A stretch of 64,000 nucleotides of DNA from Clostridiales bacterium (GTDB lineage Bacteria > Bacillota > Clostridia > Christensenellales > Aristaeellaceae). Position 1 is the stretch's first letter. Every line of letters begins with the position of its first letter. The position numbers were made by a program, and so were the translations under genes. The notes below the pieces were generated by a model, which saw only the letters and a list, made by a program, of their open reading frames with translations, was not told the DNA's origin and ran no database searches. The stretch lies in NCBI GenBank assembly GCA_012728435.1, contig JAAYFC010000134.1, positions 1-64,000 on the forward strand, written 5' to 3'. Below, piece after piece: positions 52,019-59,949 of this stretch.

Positions 52019-54034
52019 CTAATGTATTCCAGTGTCATTGAACTGCTGCGCGTATTTGCGTTTCGCTATCCTTGATAGCTGGGCAAGCAGGCGCTCATTG
52101 GCATTATCCTCAACCAATTGTTTGACTACATGGGAAGTTTCCTCAACGAGCTTCATGTTGGAAATCCCATAAACATTCATCACTTTACCATGCTGGCGTG
52201 TGCCCAGAAACTCTCCTGGGCCGCGCAGTTCCAGATCCTTTTGAGCAATTTCAAAACCGTCATTGGTTAAAACCAAGGTCTGCAAGCGCTCATTGGACTC
52301 CCCCAGCAAAAAGCACCAGCTTTCCTGGCTGCCTCGTCCCACACGTCCGCGCAGTTGGTGCAATTGTGCCAGTCCAAACATGTCAGCGTCCTCTATCACC
52401 ATGGTCGTCGCATTGGGCACATCCATTCCCACTTCAATGACGGTTGTGGAGACCAAGACCGCCGCTTTATTTTGATAAAAACGTTCCAGAGCATCCTGTT
52501 TTTCTTCCTCTGGCTGACTACCGTAGGTGAGGGCCATTGGGACATCTCTCAACGCGCCGTTTCTCAGTTGATTATAAAGCGTAGTAGCTGATTGTTTATC
52601 ACTTTCACCCGCATCGCTATCCTGTACCAAAGGGCAAACTAAATAGCTCTGTTCACCGGCTTTTGCCTTGCGTTTTATGTAGTCATATAGACTCGCGCGT
52701 TTTTCCTGAGGTACAATCCTGGTTTTGACTTCCTGTCGTCCCGGCGGCAGTTCGTCAATGATGCTGACGTTTAAATCACCATACAGTACCAGTGCCAAAG
52801 ACCGTGGGATGGGCGTTGCGGACAAAGCCAGGATGTGCGGCACAAAGCTGTCCGCCTTGTCAGCCAAGCGTTGGCGTTGCTTCACCCCAAAACGGTGTTG
52901 TTCATCTGTGATAACCAATCCAAGATGATGGTATGCCACCGTTTTACTGATTAGTGCATGTGTACCAATCACAAATTGCCAGGTACCATCCCTGATATGC
53001 TGAAGTGCATCCCTTCTTTCAGCCGCCTTCATCCCGCCTAACAGCAGTCCGCAGCGGATGCCAAACCGCGAAAGGATCCCCGCCGCGGTCCTCAGGTGCT
53101 GGCGGGCAAGCAGTTCCGTGGGTGCCATCAAAGCACATTGATACCCGGATTTAATGGCAAACATCGCTGCGCCAAAGGCGACCGCCGTCTTCCCGCTGCC
53201 GACGTCACCCTGAATCAACCGGCGCATGGCTTGGGGACTTCCTGACATGTCCTGGTGGATTTGGTTTAATACCAAAGCCTGTGCGCTGGTAGGCGCAAAC
53301 GGCAAACTCTCCCAAAAAGCATTTGGTTCAAAAACGCTGCCGTCTAGCCTCGGACCTTTTTCTTGGATAGCTCCTACACTTCTAATCGCCAATTGATACA
53401 TCAGCAGGTTTTCAAAGCCAATGCGCCGCTGTGCTTTATGTATCTGGTCCTTATTCTGTGGCCGATGTGCATATATCCAGGCCGTTTTTTTCCCAATCAG
53501 ATCATTTTGCTGCAGATAATCATTGGGAAAGGCTTCTGCCGCCTGTTCATCCACCAACTGAAGTGCCTGATCAATTAAATTGGCAAATACTTTTCCGGGC
53601 AAGCCGGGCAGTGGTTTGTACTGCGGTATAATCCCTTTGTTTGTTATAATCTTTGGGTTTAACAAACTTTTCCCTGTTTTGTCTTTATCCTGAACAAGGC
53701 CGTGCAATACAACACGTTCGCCTTTGTTGAGTTGTTTAACCATCCAGGGCTGATTAAACCAAAAGACACGCATCGTGCCTGAGTTGTCCGCCACCTTCAT
53801 GCGGATAATGGACCGACCGCCATAATACTGGATGCTGGGCTGGGTCTGCACAGTTCCTTCTATACACGCTTCGCCAGGTAGTGCGTCTGCAATCTTTTGC
53901 GATTCCTGTGCAAACAGATAGCTGCGCGGCAAGCAATCAAGCAGACTGAAAAGGTCAGTGATGCCTTCCCGCCGTAACGCAGCCAGTCGTTTTGGCCCTA
54001 GCCCATGTAACTTCAATCCAGCATTCATACTCAT
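52019..54034 (-). CDS. recG: ATP-dependent DNA helicase RecG
   Basis: Remodels stalled replication forks and Holliday junctions. The N-terminal wedge OB fold is at about 60-160 (GTVQTQPSIQYYGGRS); Walker A GDVGSGKTA and the DEQH box (TDEQHRFGVKQR) identify the helicase core; QLRGRVGRG is motif VI and ELRGPGEFLGTRQHG the RecG signature. 671 residues. Two ATGs (54034 and 54028) are possible, both poorly served by a ribosome binding site. The gene starts 6 nt after a terminator's T run. Confidence 0.96.
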   Translation of the reverse strand: MSMNAGLKLHGLGPKRLAALRREGITDLFSLLDCLPRSYLFAQESQKIADALPGEACIEGTVQTQPSIQYYGGRSIIRMKVADNSGTMRVFWFNQPWMVKQLNKGERVVLHGLVQDKDKTGKSLLNPKIITNKGIIPQYKPLPGLPGKVFANLIDQALQLVDEQAAEAFPNDYLQQNDLIGKKTAWIYAHRPQNKDQIHKAQRRIGFENLLMYQLAIRSVGAIQEKGPRLDGSVFEPNAFWESLPFAPTSAQALVLNQIHQDMSGSPQAMRRLIQGDVGSGKTAVAFGAAMFAIKSGYQCALMAPTELLARQHLRTAAGILSRFGIRCGLLLGGMKAAERRDALQHIRDGTWQFVIGTHALISKTVAYHHLGLVITDEQHRFGVKQRQRLADKADSFVPHILALSATPIPRSLALVLYGDLNVSIIDELPPGRQEVKTRIVPQEKRASLYDYIKRKAKAGEQSYLVCPLVQDSDAGESDKQSATTLYNQLRNGALRDVPMALTYGSQPEEEKQDALERFYQNKAAVLVSTTVIEVGMDVPNATTMVIEDADMFGLAQLHQLRGRVGRGSQESWCFLLGESNERLQTLVLTNDGFEIAQKDLELRGPGEFLGTRQHGKVMNVYGISNMKLVEETSHVVKQLVEDNANERLLAQLSRIAKRKYAQQFNDTGIH

Positions 54035-54039
54035 CTTTC

Positions 54040-54067
54040 AAAAAGAAGCTGTCAGACTGACAGCTTC
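54040..54067 (-). terminator. Terminator between fakA and recG
   Basis: An 8-bp stem (GAAGCTGT 54045-54052 with 54060-54067; the symmetry extends further into the loop), followed on the minus strand by five T (54044-54040). Confidence 0.8.
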
Positions 54068-54088
54068 CATGTATTACTACATCCTTGC

Positions 54089-55729
54089 TTATTCGACTGA
54101 CAGCAGGTAAAAATACAGTTGCTGGCCACCGCGGTGCACCTCCACATCGCAATCTGGATAAAGCTTCTCCAGCTCATCCCGCAACTCCCGCGCGTCTTCT
54201 TCCTTGGTCTTGTCGCCGAAGTAGACCGTAATCAGTCCATCGTCTTCGCTGACAATCTCCTTCATCAACAGGACAGCCGCTTCCTCGGCAGTCTCACAGT
54301 TGACCGTCACCTGTCCGTTGTTTAGTCCGATAATGCTGCCTTCTTTAATCTTGAGGTCTTCCAGGTTGGTATCCCGCACCGCATAGGTAATCATCCCGGT
54401 GCGCACCCGCTGCGCGGCTTCGTTCATACGCTCAGAGTTCACCTCAGGGGTGTCCTCTGGCTGGAAGGCTACAACGGCTGCGATACCCATTGCGACGTTT
54501 TTAGTGGGCAAAACGATGATGTTGCTGTTTTCGCTCATCTCCGCAACTTGCTGTGCGGCAAGGATAATGTTGCCATTGTTGGGCAGAATATAAACTGTCT
54601 TGGCGTAAATCCCATCAACAGCCTTTTTCAGGTCGTCAATGCTGGGATTCATGGTCTGGCCGCCTTCCACGATGCTGTCAACACCAAGGTCCTTGAAAAC
54701 ATCATTGAAACCGGAGCCTTGTGAAACTGCGACGATGCCGTAGTCTTTTAGTTCTTTGTTTTTCTGCTTGTCAAGATCCCGCTTTTGCTGAACCATGTTG
54801 TCAATTTTAAGCCCATTGAGTTCACCCAGCATCAGTGCAAACTGCAGCGCCTTGCCGGGATCATTGGTGTGCAGATGCACCTTGATCAAGTCATCATCCC
54901 CGACAACCACCAGGCTGTCACCAATGCGGCTTAGCTTGCGGCGGAAGGAGGCGATGTCGATATCGCTGATTTCAGGCTTAAGCTCTTGCACAAAGAACTC
55001 GGTGCAATAGGCAAAATTGATTTCCTCATTCAGGTCATGTTCATCAACAAAAGCCTGCTCCTGACTGCTATCGCCGCTCATGTCGACCAACAGCTCGTCA
55101 ATCTGCTCTCCATTGAGCACAGCGGCATAGCCAGTGTAAATCAAAAGCAATCCGCGGCCGCCGGCGTCCACAACACCAGCCTGGGTTAAAGCGGGCAGCA
55201 TTTCCTGAGTGCGCTTTAAAATGCTTTCACCACTGGAAAGCATAACACGCATGAGTGCGGTAAAGCTGTTCGGCTCAAGCTCAGCCTGCGCCATGGCATC
55301 GTCAGCGATGACACGGGCAACCGTTAAAATGGTGCCCTCCTTGGGCTTCATTACTGCCTTGTAGGCAGTATCAGCGCCAGACTTTAAAGCCTGGGCAAAC
55401 TCCAGCGGCGTCACCTTCTCTTTATCAGCCAGCGCTTTTGCAAACCCCCGATAAAGCTGTGACAAAATAACACCGGAGTTTCCTCTGGCGCCGCGTAACG
55501 CGCCTTTTGACAGATGCTCAGTTAACTGACCGATGGAATGAGCTTCCTTTGTATTGATTTCCTTGACAGCTGAAATCATTGTCATGGACATGTTGGTGCC
55601 TGTGTCACCATCCGGAACCGGGAATACATTCAACGCGTTGACGGCCTCCCTGTTCTTTTCAAGGAGCGCAGCGCCTGCGTTAATCATCTCCCGCAGCATT
55701 GCAGCGTCAAGCAAACGAATATCAACCAT
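54089..55729 (-). CDS. fakA: Fatty acid kinase catalytic subunit (DAK2 domain)
   Basis: Phosphorylates fatty acids held by FakB proteins so that exogenous fatty acids can enter phospholipids (FakA, formerly YloV). The DAK2 ATP-binding domain has NVFPVPDGDTGTN with D40, D42 and T43 as metal and nucleotide ligands, and ALRGARGNSGVILSQ. A middle domain and a C-terminal DegV-like half follow. The 546 residues match the family. It is linked to PlsY, which uses the acyl phosphate product. The Asp23 gene upstream is its usual partner. Confidence 0.95.
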   Translation of the reverse strand: MVDIRLLDAAMLREMINAGAALLEKNREAVNALNVFPVPDGDTGTNMSMTMISAVKEINTKEAHSIGQLTEHLSKGALRGARGNSGVILSQLYRGFAKALADKEKVTPLEFAQALKSGADTAYKAVMKPKEGTILTVARVIADDAMAQAELEPNSFTALMRVMLSSGESILKRTQEMLPALTQAGVVDAGGRGLLLIYTGYAAVLNGEQIDELLVDMSGDSSQEQAFVDEHDLNEEINFAYCTEFFVQELKPEISDIDIASFRRKLSRIGDSLVVVGDDDLIKVHLHTNDPGKALQFALMLGELNGLKIDNMVQQKRDLDKQKNKELKDYGIVAVSQGSGFNDVFKDLGVDSIVEGGQTMNPSIDDLKKAVDGIYAKTVYILPNNGNIILAAQQVAEMSENSNIIVLPTKNVAMGIAAVVAFQPEDTPEVNSERMNEAAQRVRTGMITYAVRDTNLEDLKIKEGSIIGLNNGQVTVNCETAEEAAVLLMKEIVSEDDGLITVYFGDKTKEEDARELRDELEKLYPDCDVEVHRGGQQLYFYLLSVE

Positions 55730-55756
55730 TTACAACCCTCCTCCGCGGCAGAAGAA

Positions 55757-56107
55757 TTAAACGCGGATTCCTTCGACAGTGATATTTACATTGCGAACCT
55801 TGACGCCAGTCATGCTTTCAAGCTTATACTTCACAACCTCTTTAATGGACGTACAAACTGCTGTGACAGAAATGCCGTATTCAACCACAATGTATAAATC
55901 CACATCAATCATGTCATCCACCGCGCGCAAGGACACACCGCGGCTGAGGTTTTCACGACCCAACCACTCAACCAAGCCATCCTTTGCACGTTTGCTGGAC
56001 ATCGCTACAATCCCGTAGCACTCAAGGGTGGCATAGCCCACCACTTTCAGCATGACTTCTTCGGAAATATAGATGGTGCCGATGTCGTTTTTGATTTTGA
56101 ACTCCAT
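55757..56107 (-). CDS. Asp23/Gls24 family envelope stress protein
   Basis: A 116-residue protein like B. subtilis YloU, often encoded directly before fakA. Conserved elements: GTIYISEEVMLKVVGYATLECYGIVAM and the repeated strand pattern ending NVNITVEGIRV. Members are cytoplasmic, membrane-associated, and linked to cell-wall homeostasis; the exact role is not settled. AAGGGGG lies before the ATG. It heads an asp23-fakA unit with its own promoter. Confidence 0.92.
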   Translation of the reverse strand: MEFKIKNDIGTIYISEEVMLKVVGYATLECYGIVAMSSKRAKDGLVEWLGRENLSRGVSLRAVDDMIDVDLYIVVEYGISVTAVCTSIKEVVKYKLESMTGVKVRNVNITVEGIRV

Positions 56108-56145
56108 CCTTTAATCCCCCTTAGGTAACTGTTTCAAGCGATATC

Positions 56146-56174
56146 AGTATACAAGATTTCTATATCCTGTGCAA
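56146..56174 (-). promoter_or_regulatory. Promoter of asp23-fakA
   Basis: Minus strand: TTGCAC (56174-56169), 17-nt spacer, TATACT (56151-56146), 38 nt before the ATG. Confidence 0.75.
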
Positions 56175-56210
56175 CCTGCCGCAGGAATCGTGATATGAAA
56201 CGAATGAATA

Positions 56211-56672
56211 CTACTTTTGAATCGTTTTGAGTGCAGCCACAGCTTGCGCCGCATCCTTTGAAACAATCAAAACCACTTGAAGCCCCTTTGCGTGCACCTT
56301 GGCATTCACGATCTTGTGCATTTCAGAGGGCCGGTAATCACGATATTCATCGAGCAAACGATCGCGATACGCGTTTAAGCTCTTTAAAATCACATCAAAA
56401 TCCGACTTGTTTTTCGCGTTGATGACGATGATCGCTTCAGGTGTGTAGCGGCTGGCATCCAGCCCAGCAACAGCCTGGTCAAACATGCTGCCTTCCACTT
56501 CCAAAAGGATGCCTAGCTGTTCCACATCCAGCGCTGTCAGCTCTTCAAACTGCAGTTTTTCAACCAAACTGTCATACACCGCCTGGGCCGGAAGCGGTTC
56601 ATTTTCCTTTGTACAGGCGCTGAGGCTAAACAGCATAACAAGAGCAAGCAGGAAAACAATTTTGTGTTTAAT
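56211..56672 (-). CDS. DUF4358-like lipoprotein with probable ATT start
   Basis: A small exported lipoprotein, 153 residues from ATT 56672. Starting at ATT gives a near-perfect signal: KHK, a hydrophobic core and LSA before C20. The first in-frame ATG (56636) would leave only seven residues before that Cys. AAGGAG stands 9 nt before the ATT, overlapping the end of the SGNH gene, and an in-frame stop (56681-56679) excludes any start further up. The body (AIIVINAKNKSDFDVILKSL) matches DUF4358 proteins, which commonly end MBOAT-DHHW-SGNH gene sets. Role unknown, presumably at the cell surface with those partners. Confidence 0.8.
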   Translation of the reverse strand: MKHKIVFLLALVMLFSLSACTKENEPLPAQAVYDSLVEKLQFEELTALDVEQLGILLEVEGSMFDQAVAGLDASRYTPEAIIVINAKNKSDFDVILKSLNAYRDRLLDEYRDYRPSEMHKIVNAKVHAKGLQVVLIVSKDAAQAVAALKTIQK

Positions 56673-56678
56673 AAATCC

Positions 56679-57479
56679 TCACTCCTTGTTGTAGGGAATT
56701 GTGTGTGTACGCAAAAATTCATTGACAACTGCGTATCCGGTCTTTGACAAGTGAATACCGTCCCCGGCTGAATACTCCTTTGTCAAACCACCATCCTCAT
56801 TCATGAGCGTAAACGCAAGCGGCAAATAATAGCAATTGCGCGTCTTCGCCGCCTCCTCGATAAGGGCGTTGAATTGATGAATCCGTTTATTGGTCATTCT
56901 GGGATACTCACGCTGGACTCGGCGCTCGACTACAGGCGCTAAAGAAACGCAATAGATCAAGGTGTCCGGCAGTTCACTGATAAACAAGTCCAGCATGGTT
57001 TCGTACTGCGGGATGACATGCTCTGGGGTATACTTGTCCACCCCGTTACTGCCAATCCAAATATACAGTTTCTCCGGCTGCTTTGCCTTTAACAACTCAA
57101 CCATCCTGACGGACTTGCCCTGGTACTTGTATACCCTGTGCCGGACAACGCCATTAGCTGACTGACCAATTTTAGTGACGAACTCCATCGTCGGTAAAAG
57201 ACGGTTTAAGGCCAGACCTTCCGCCAACGAATCACCGATGAAAATAGCATTTTCAAAATAGCTGTCGTCCACCATCTCGCCTTCTGGCACGTTTGGCGCT
57301 TGGAACCCATCAAAAACAAGAGGCGACACAACCGGCTCCTCAAAGACAAACTCATCCGCCAATATAAAAAGCGGCATCACTAACAGCAAAGCCAGCAAAA
57401 ATGCGACTAGCTTTTTTTGGGTAATAAGTGAAGAAGCAGGTTGCGGTCTGTCAAAAAGACGTCTGTTCCGTAGATACAT
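56679..57479 (-). CDS. SGNH/GDSL hydrolase, membrane-anchored
   Basis: An esterase or O-acyltransferase of the SGNH fold at the outer membrane face. N-terminal anchor at about 23-41, then IFIGDSLAEGLA with nucleophile S84, the GSNG block, and D240-G-I-H243 as the other catalytic residues. 266 residues. The ATG 57479 lies 73 nt inside the preceding gene, but AAGGAGG stands 5 nt before it, so the long overlap is probably real. Likely moves acyl groups on a surface polymer together with the MBOAT and DHHW proteins. Confidence 0.88.
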   Translation of the reverse strand: MYLRNRRLFDRPQPASSLITQKKLVAFLLALLLVMPLFILADEFVFEEPVVSPLVFDGFQAPNVPEGEMVDDSYFENAIFIGDSLAEGLALNRLLPTMEFVTKIGQSANGVVRHRVYKYQGKSVRMVELLKAKQPEKLYIWIGSNGVDKYTPEHVIPQYETMLDLFISELPDTLIYCVSLAPVVERRVQREYPRMTNKRIHQFNALIEEAAKTRNCYYLPLAFTLMNEDGGLTKEYSAGDGIHLSKTGYAVVNEFLRTHTIPYNKE

Positions 57480-58534
57480 ATAACCTCCTTGATTCCCTCG
57501 TTTTTAATGAAGGCCTCCAAATCAAAGCCGAGCCGTAAATAGCGGAAATCAATCACATGCAAGTTCTGATAATGTCTGGCAAGCAGCGGTAAAATGGCGT
57601 TGGCATTTGAATCCTTAAACACCAGCGCGCTGTCGCGCTCACCTTCCTTGTTGCTTAAGGTCAAAAGTCCCGGATTGTTATACAGCAAAGCATGGTACTT
57701 GTTGGGGCTGTCAAGCAGTGTTTTGTCAGCCAAACCCGGCATGCGCACACCATTAATGTCCAGTGTGATGTTTTTTACATCGTAATAGCTAAGAGCATCT
57801 TTCTTTAAAAACGGATAAGGCGCCCGGGCGTAGTATGACCCGGTAAATCCATCAACCGTCATGACCTCCGCATCTTGGATATCTTCCCTTAAACCAAGGC
57901 GTTTCACTAAGGCCTGGTAAACGATCTTCGCGCCGGCTGCGGTCAAATGATGATCAGTTCTATAATGCGTCATCTGTGTTTGATTTTCAAGAAGCAAAAC
58001 GCTTTTAACCGATAAATAATCAATAGCTGGGTGCTGCTTTATCGCCTGTTCTATTGCAATCAGCGGATCTGCCAGTGGATAAAATGCTGGCAAGGCATCA
58101 GGGTACATCAGGCTGGACGGCGGAACCATCACAAAGATAAAGGGGAGATTATGCTTTTGCACAAACTGCCCCAGCGCGTTAACAGATTTCTCAAGGTCCT
58201 GCGAATTAATCTGCCTGATGTCTCCAAAGAGCCTGTCACCCATCCCCCGCACTACGCCGTTGGTTTCGGTCTTCAAAAGCATCCGTTCCTTTAGTAAATT
58301 TAACTGAATAAAGGCATCGCGCAAGGGCAATTGATCATTAATATAGTCCTCTGCTTGGCTCATCCATCTGCCATTGCTGATTTGGCTAAAAGACAGCACA
58401 GGAAAACTCATCAAGGGGCGATTCTCCAATTGAGAGATTGATTTATCCGGTAAGATAACGCCAAGCGCGGCAAGCAGAAGCATCATCACTATGATGAGTA
58501 TAAACAGAGGCGCTTTCAATATCTTTCTTGTCAT
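57407..58534 (-). CDS. DHHW family (AlgX/PatB-like) protein
   Basis: A 375-residue protein with a membrane anchor (about 8-29) and an extracytoplasmic SGNH-like fold. YRTDHHLTAAGA (D194, H195, H196) is the DHH(W) motif; the fourth position is Leu rather than Trp. Such proteins transfer acetyl groups received from an MBOAT protein to a surface polysaccharide. It starts 1 nt after the MBOAT gene and overlaps the SGNH gene by 73 nt. Confidence 0.88.
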   Translation of the reverse strand: MTRKILKAPLFILIIVMMLLLAALGVILPDKSISQLENRPLMSFPVLSFSQISNGRWMSQAEDYINDQLPLRDAFIQLNLLKERMLLKTETNGVVRGMGDRLFGDIRQINSQDLEKSVNALGQFVQKHNLPFIFVMVPPSSLMYPDALPAFYPLADPLIAIEQAIKQHPAIDYLSVKSVLLLENQTQMTHYRTDHHLTAAGAKIVYQALVKRLGLREDIQDAEVMTVDGFTGSYYARAPYPFLKKDALSYYDVKNITLDINGVRMPGLADKTLLDSPNKYHALLYNNPGLLTLSNKEGERDSALVFKDSNANAILPLLARHYQNLHVIDFRYLRLGFDLEAFIKNEGIKEVICIYGTDVFLTDRNLLLHLLPKKS

Positions 58535-58535
58535 A

Positions 58536-59891
58536 TCAAAACCTGAAATAAATAAACGGGTTGTAAGCCTCGTTGACCAAGGCAGCCAGGCACAGAATCA
58601 TCACACAACTCATCATGAGTATACGCACGAAAGGCCTTTTCTCAAATAATTGATTGAATAGACGAAAAACTGATGGCATACAAAATGCAATCGCAATCAA
58701 AAACAAGACGGCATGGCCGCGTAAATAATACAGCACATCTGTGTCAAAAACCGGTGTAAACATCCGCGCGAAATGCGCGCCTGCCTCATGCAGACTGCTG
58801 TAGGAAAACAGCGGCAGGCTTAGAAAAAAAATCGTCTGTGCGTACAGAAGCCCTAGCTTAGGGCGTTGATCAATCCATGTGCCAAAGGAAGTCCGCTCAA
58901 GTGCTACAAAGATAAAAAACCATAAGCCCCAGAGGATGTGGTTCCAGTCTGCACCATGCCAGAATCCGGATAGAAACCAGACGAAAAACAAGTTTAAAAC
59001 GGTTCTGCGGGCACCTTTGTGGCTGCCGCCCAGGGGGATATACACATAATCACGCAACCATCCGCCAAGGGTCATGTGCCACCTTCGCCAGAAATCTCGC
59101 ATCGACCTGGCAGACAATGGGTGATTGAAGTTCTGAGGAAATTTGAAGCCCATCATGTGCCCCATCCCAATCGCCATACTGGAATAACCTGCGAAATCAA
59201 AATATAACTGCAGCACACTGGCCCCGGTTGCAAGCCACACAGCCGGCGCGCTAGCGCTTCTAATGGATAAAATATCCTGATTCAATGCACCGAGTGGATT
59301 GGCAAGCAGCACTTTCGCGCCAAGTCCCGCTATAAAGATGGTCATCCCCCGCTCCAAATCAGCTGCTGTGATGCTCCGTTCACGCATTTCCCTATGAACA
59401 TCTGTGTAAAGCACAATCGGTCCTGCGATAAGTTGTGGAAAAAGTACGATGAAGGTCATCACATTAATGAAGTTTTTCTCTGCGGGAATTTCTTTGCGGT
59501 ACACATCGATAATGTAACCGGTGATTTGAAAGGTGAAAAAGCTGATGCCAAGAGGCATTGTAACTGAAGGCGCATAGGCGGATAATCCAATGATTCCCAT
59601 TAAAAAGCCACTGTATTTATAAAATACGAGTGTCCCAATGTTGAACATCACTGCCAGCGTCATCATCACAGTTCTTGTTCGATTTGCGCTTTGGTCAATC
59701 AGCATGCCAAAGATGACATTCAAAACCAGCACAACCACAATTAAGGGCAGGTAGGCGATTTCCCCCCAGGCATAAAAGAACAGGCTGGCCAGTAATAAAA
59801 ATCCATTCCGCAGCCGTTGAGGCAATACAAAATGAATAACAAGGACGATAGGTAAAAACCAAATAAGAAAGGTCAGGCTTGAAAACAGCAT
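58536..59891 (-). CDS. MBOAT family O-acyltransferase (AlgI/DltB-like)
   Basis: A polytopic membrane protein of 451 residues that passes acyl groups across the membrane. RRWHMTLGGW at 269-278 and SGFWHGADWNHILWG with the catalytic H312 are diagnostic, as is the N-terminal pattern MLFSSLTFLIWFLP. It is nearer to AlgI/PatA than to DltB since no dltA or dltC lies near. AAAGGAGG precedes the ATG. A 58-nt gap separates it from the L,D-transpeptidase gene, with no promoter seen, so it is probably on the same transcript. Confidence 0.93.
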   Translation of the reverse strand: MLFSSLTFLIWFLPIVLVIHFVLPQRLRNGFLLLASLFFYAWGEIAYLPLIVVVLVLNVIFGMLIDQSANRTRTVMMTLAVMFNIGTLVFYKYSGFLMGIIGLSAYAPSVTMPLGISFFTFQITGYIIDVYRKEIPAEKNFINVMTFIVLFPQLIAGPIVLYTDVHREMRERSITAADLERGMTIFIAGLGAKVLLANPLGALNQDILSIRSASAPAVWLATGASVLQLYFDFAGYSSMAIGMGHMMGFKFPQNFNHPLSARSMRDFWRRWHMTLGGWLRDYVYIPLGGSHKGARRTVLNLFFVWFLSGFWHGADWNHILWGLWFFIFVALERTSFGTWIDQRPKLGLLYAQTIFFLSLPLFSYSSLHEAGAHFARMFTPVFDTDVLYYLRGHAVLFLIAIAFCMPSVFRLFNQLFEKRPFVRILMMSCVMILCLAALVNEAYNPFIYFRF

Positions 59892-59949
59892 ACCCTGACC
59901 TCCTTTTCATGCAGTCTACGTCATTCCGGACAGATTAAACGCTTGCTAT

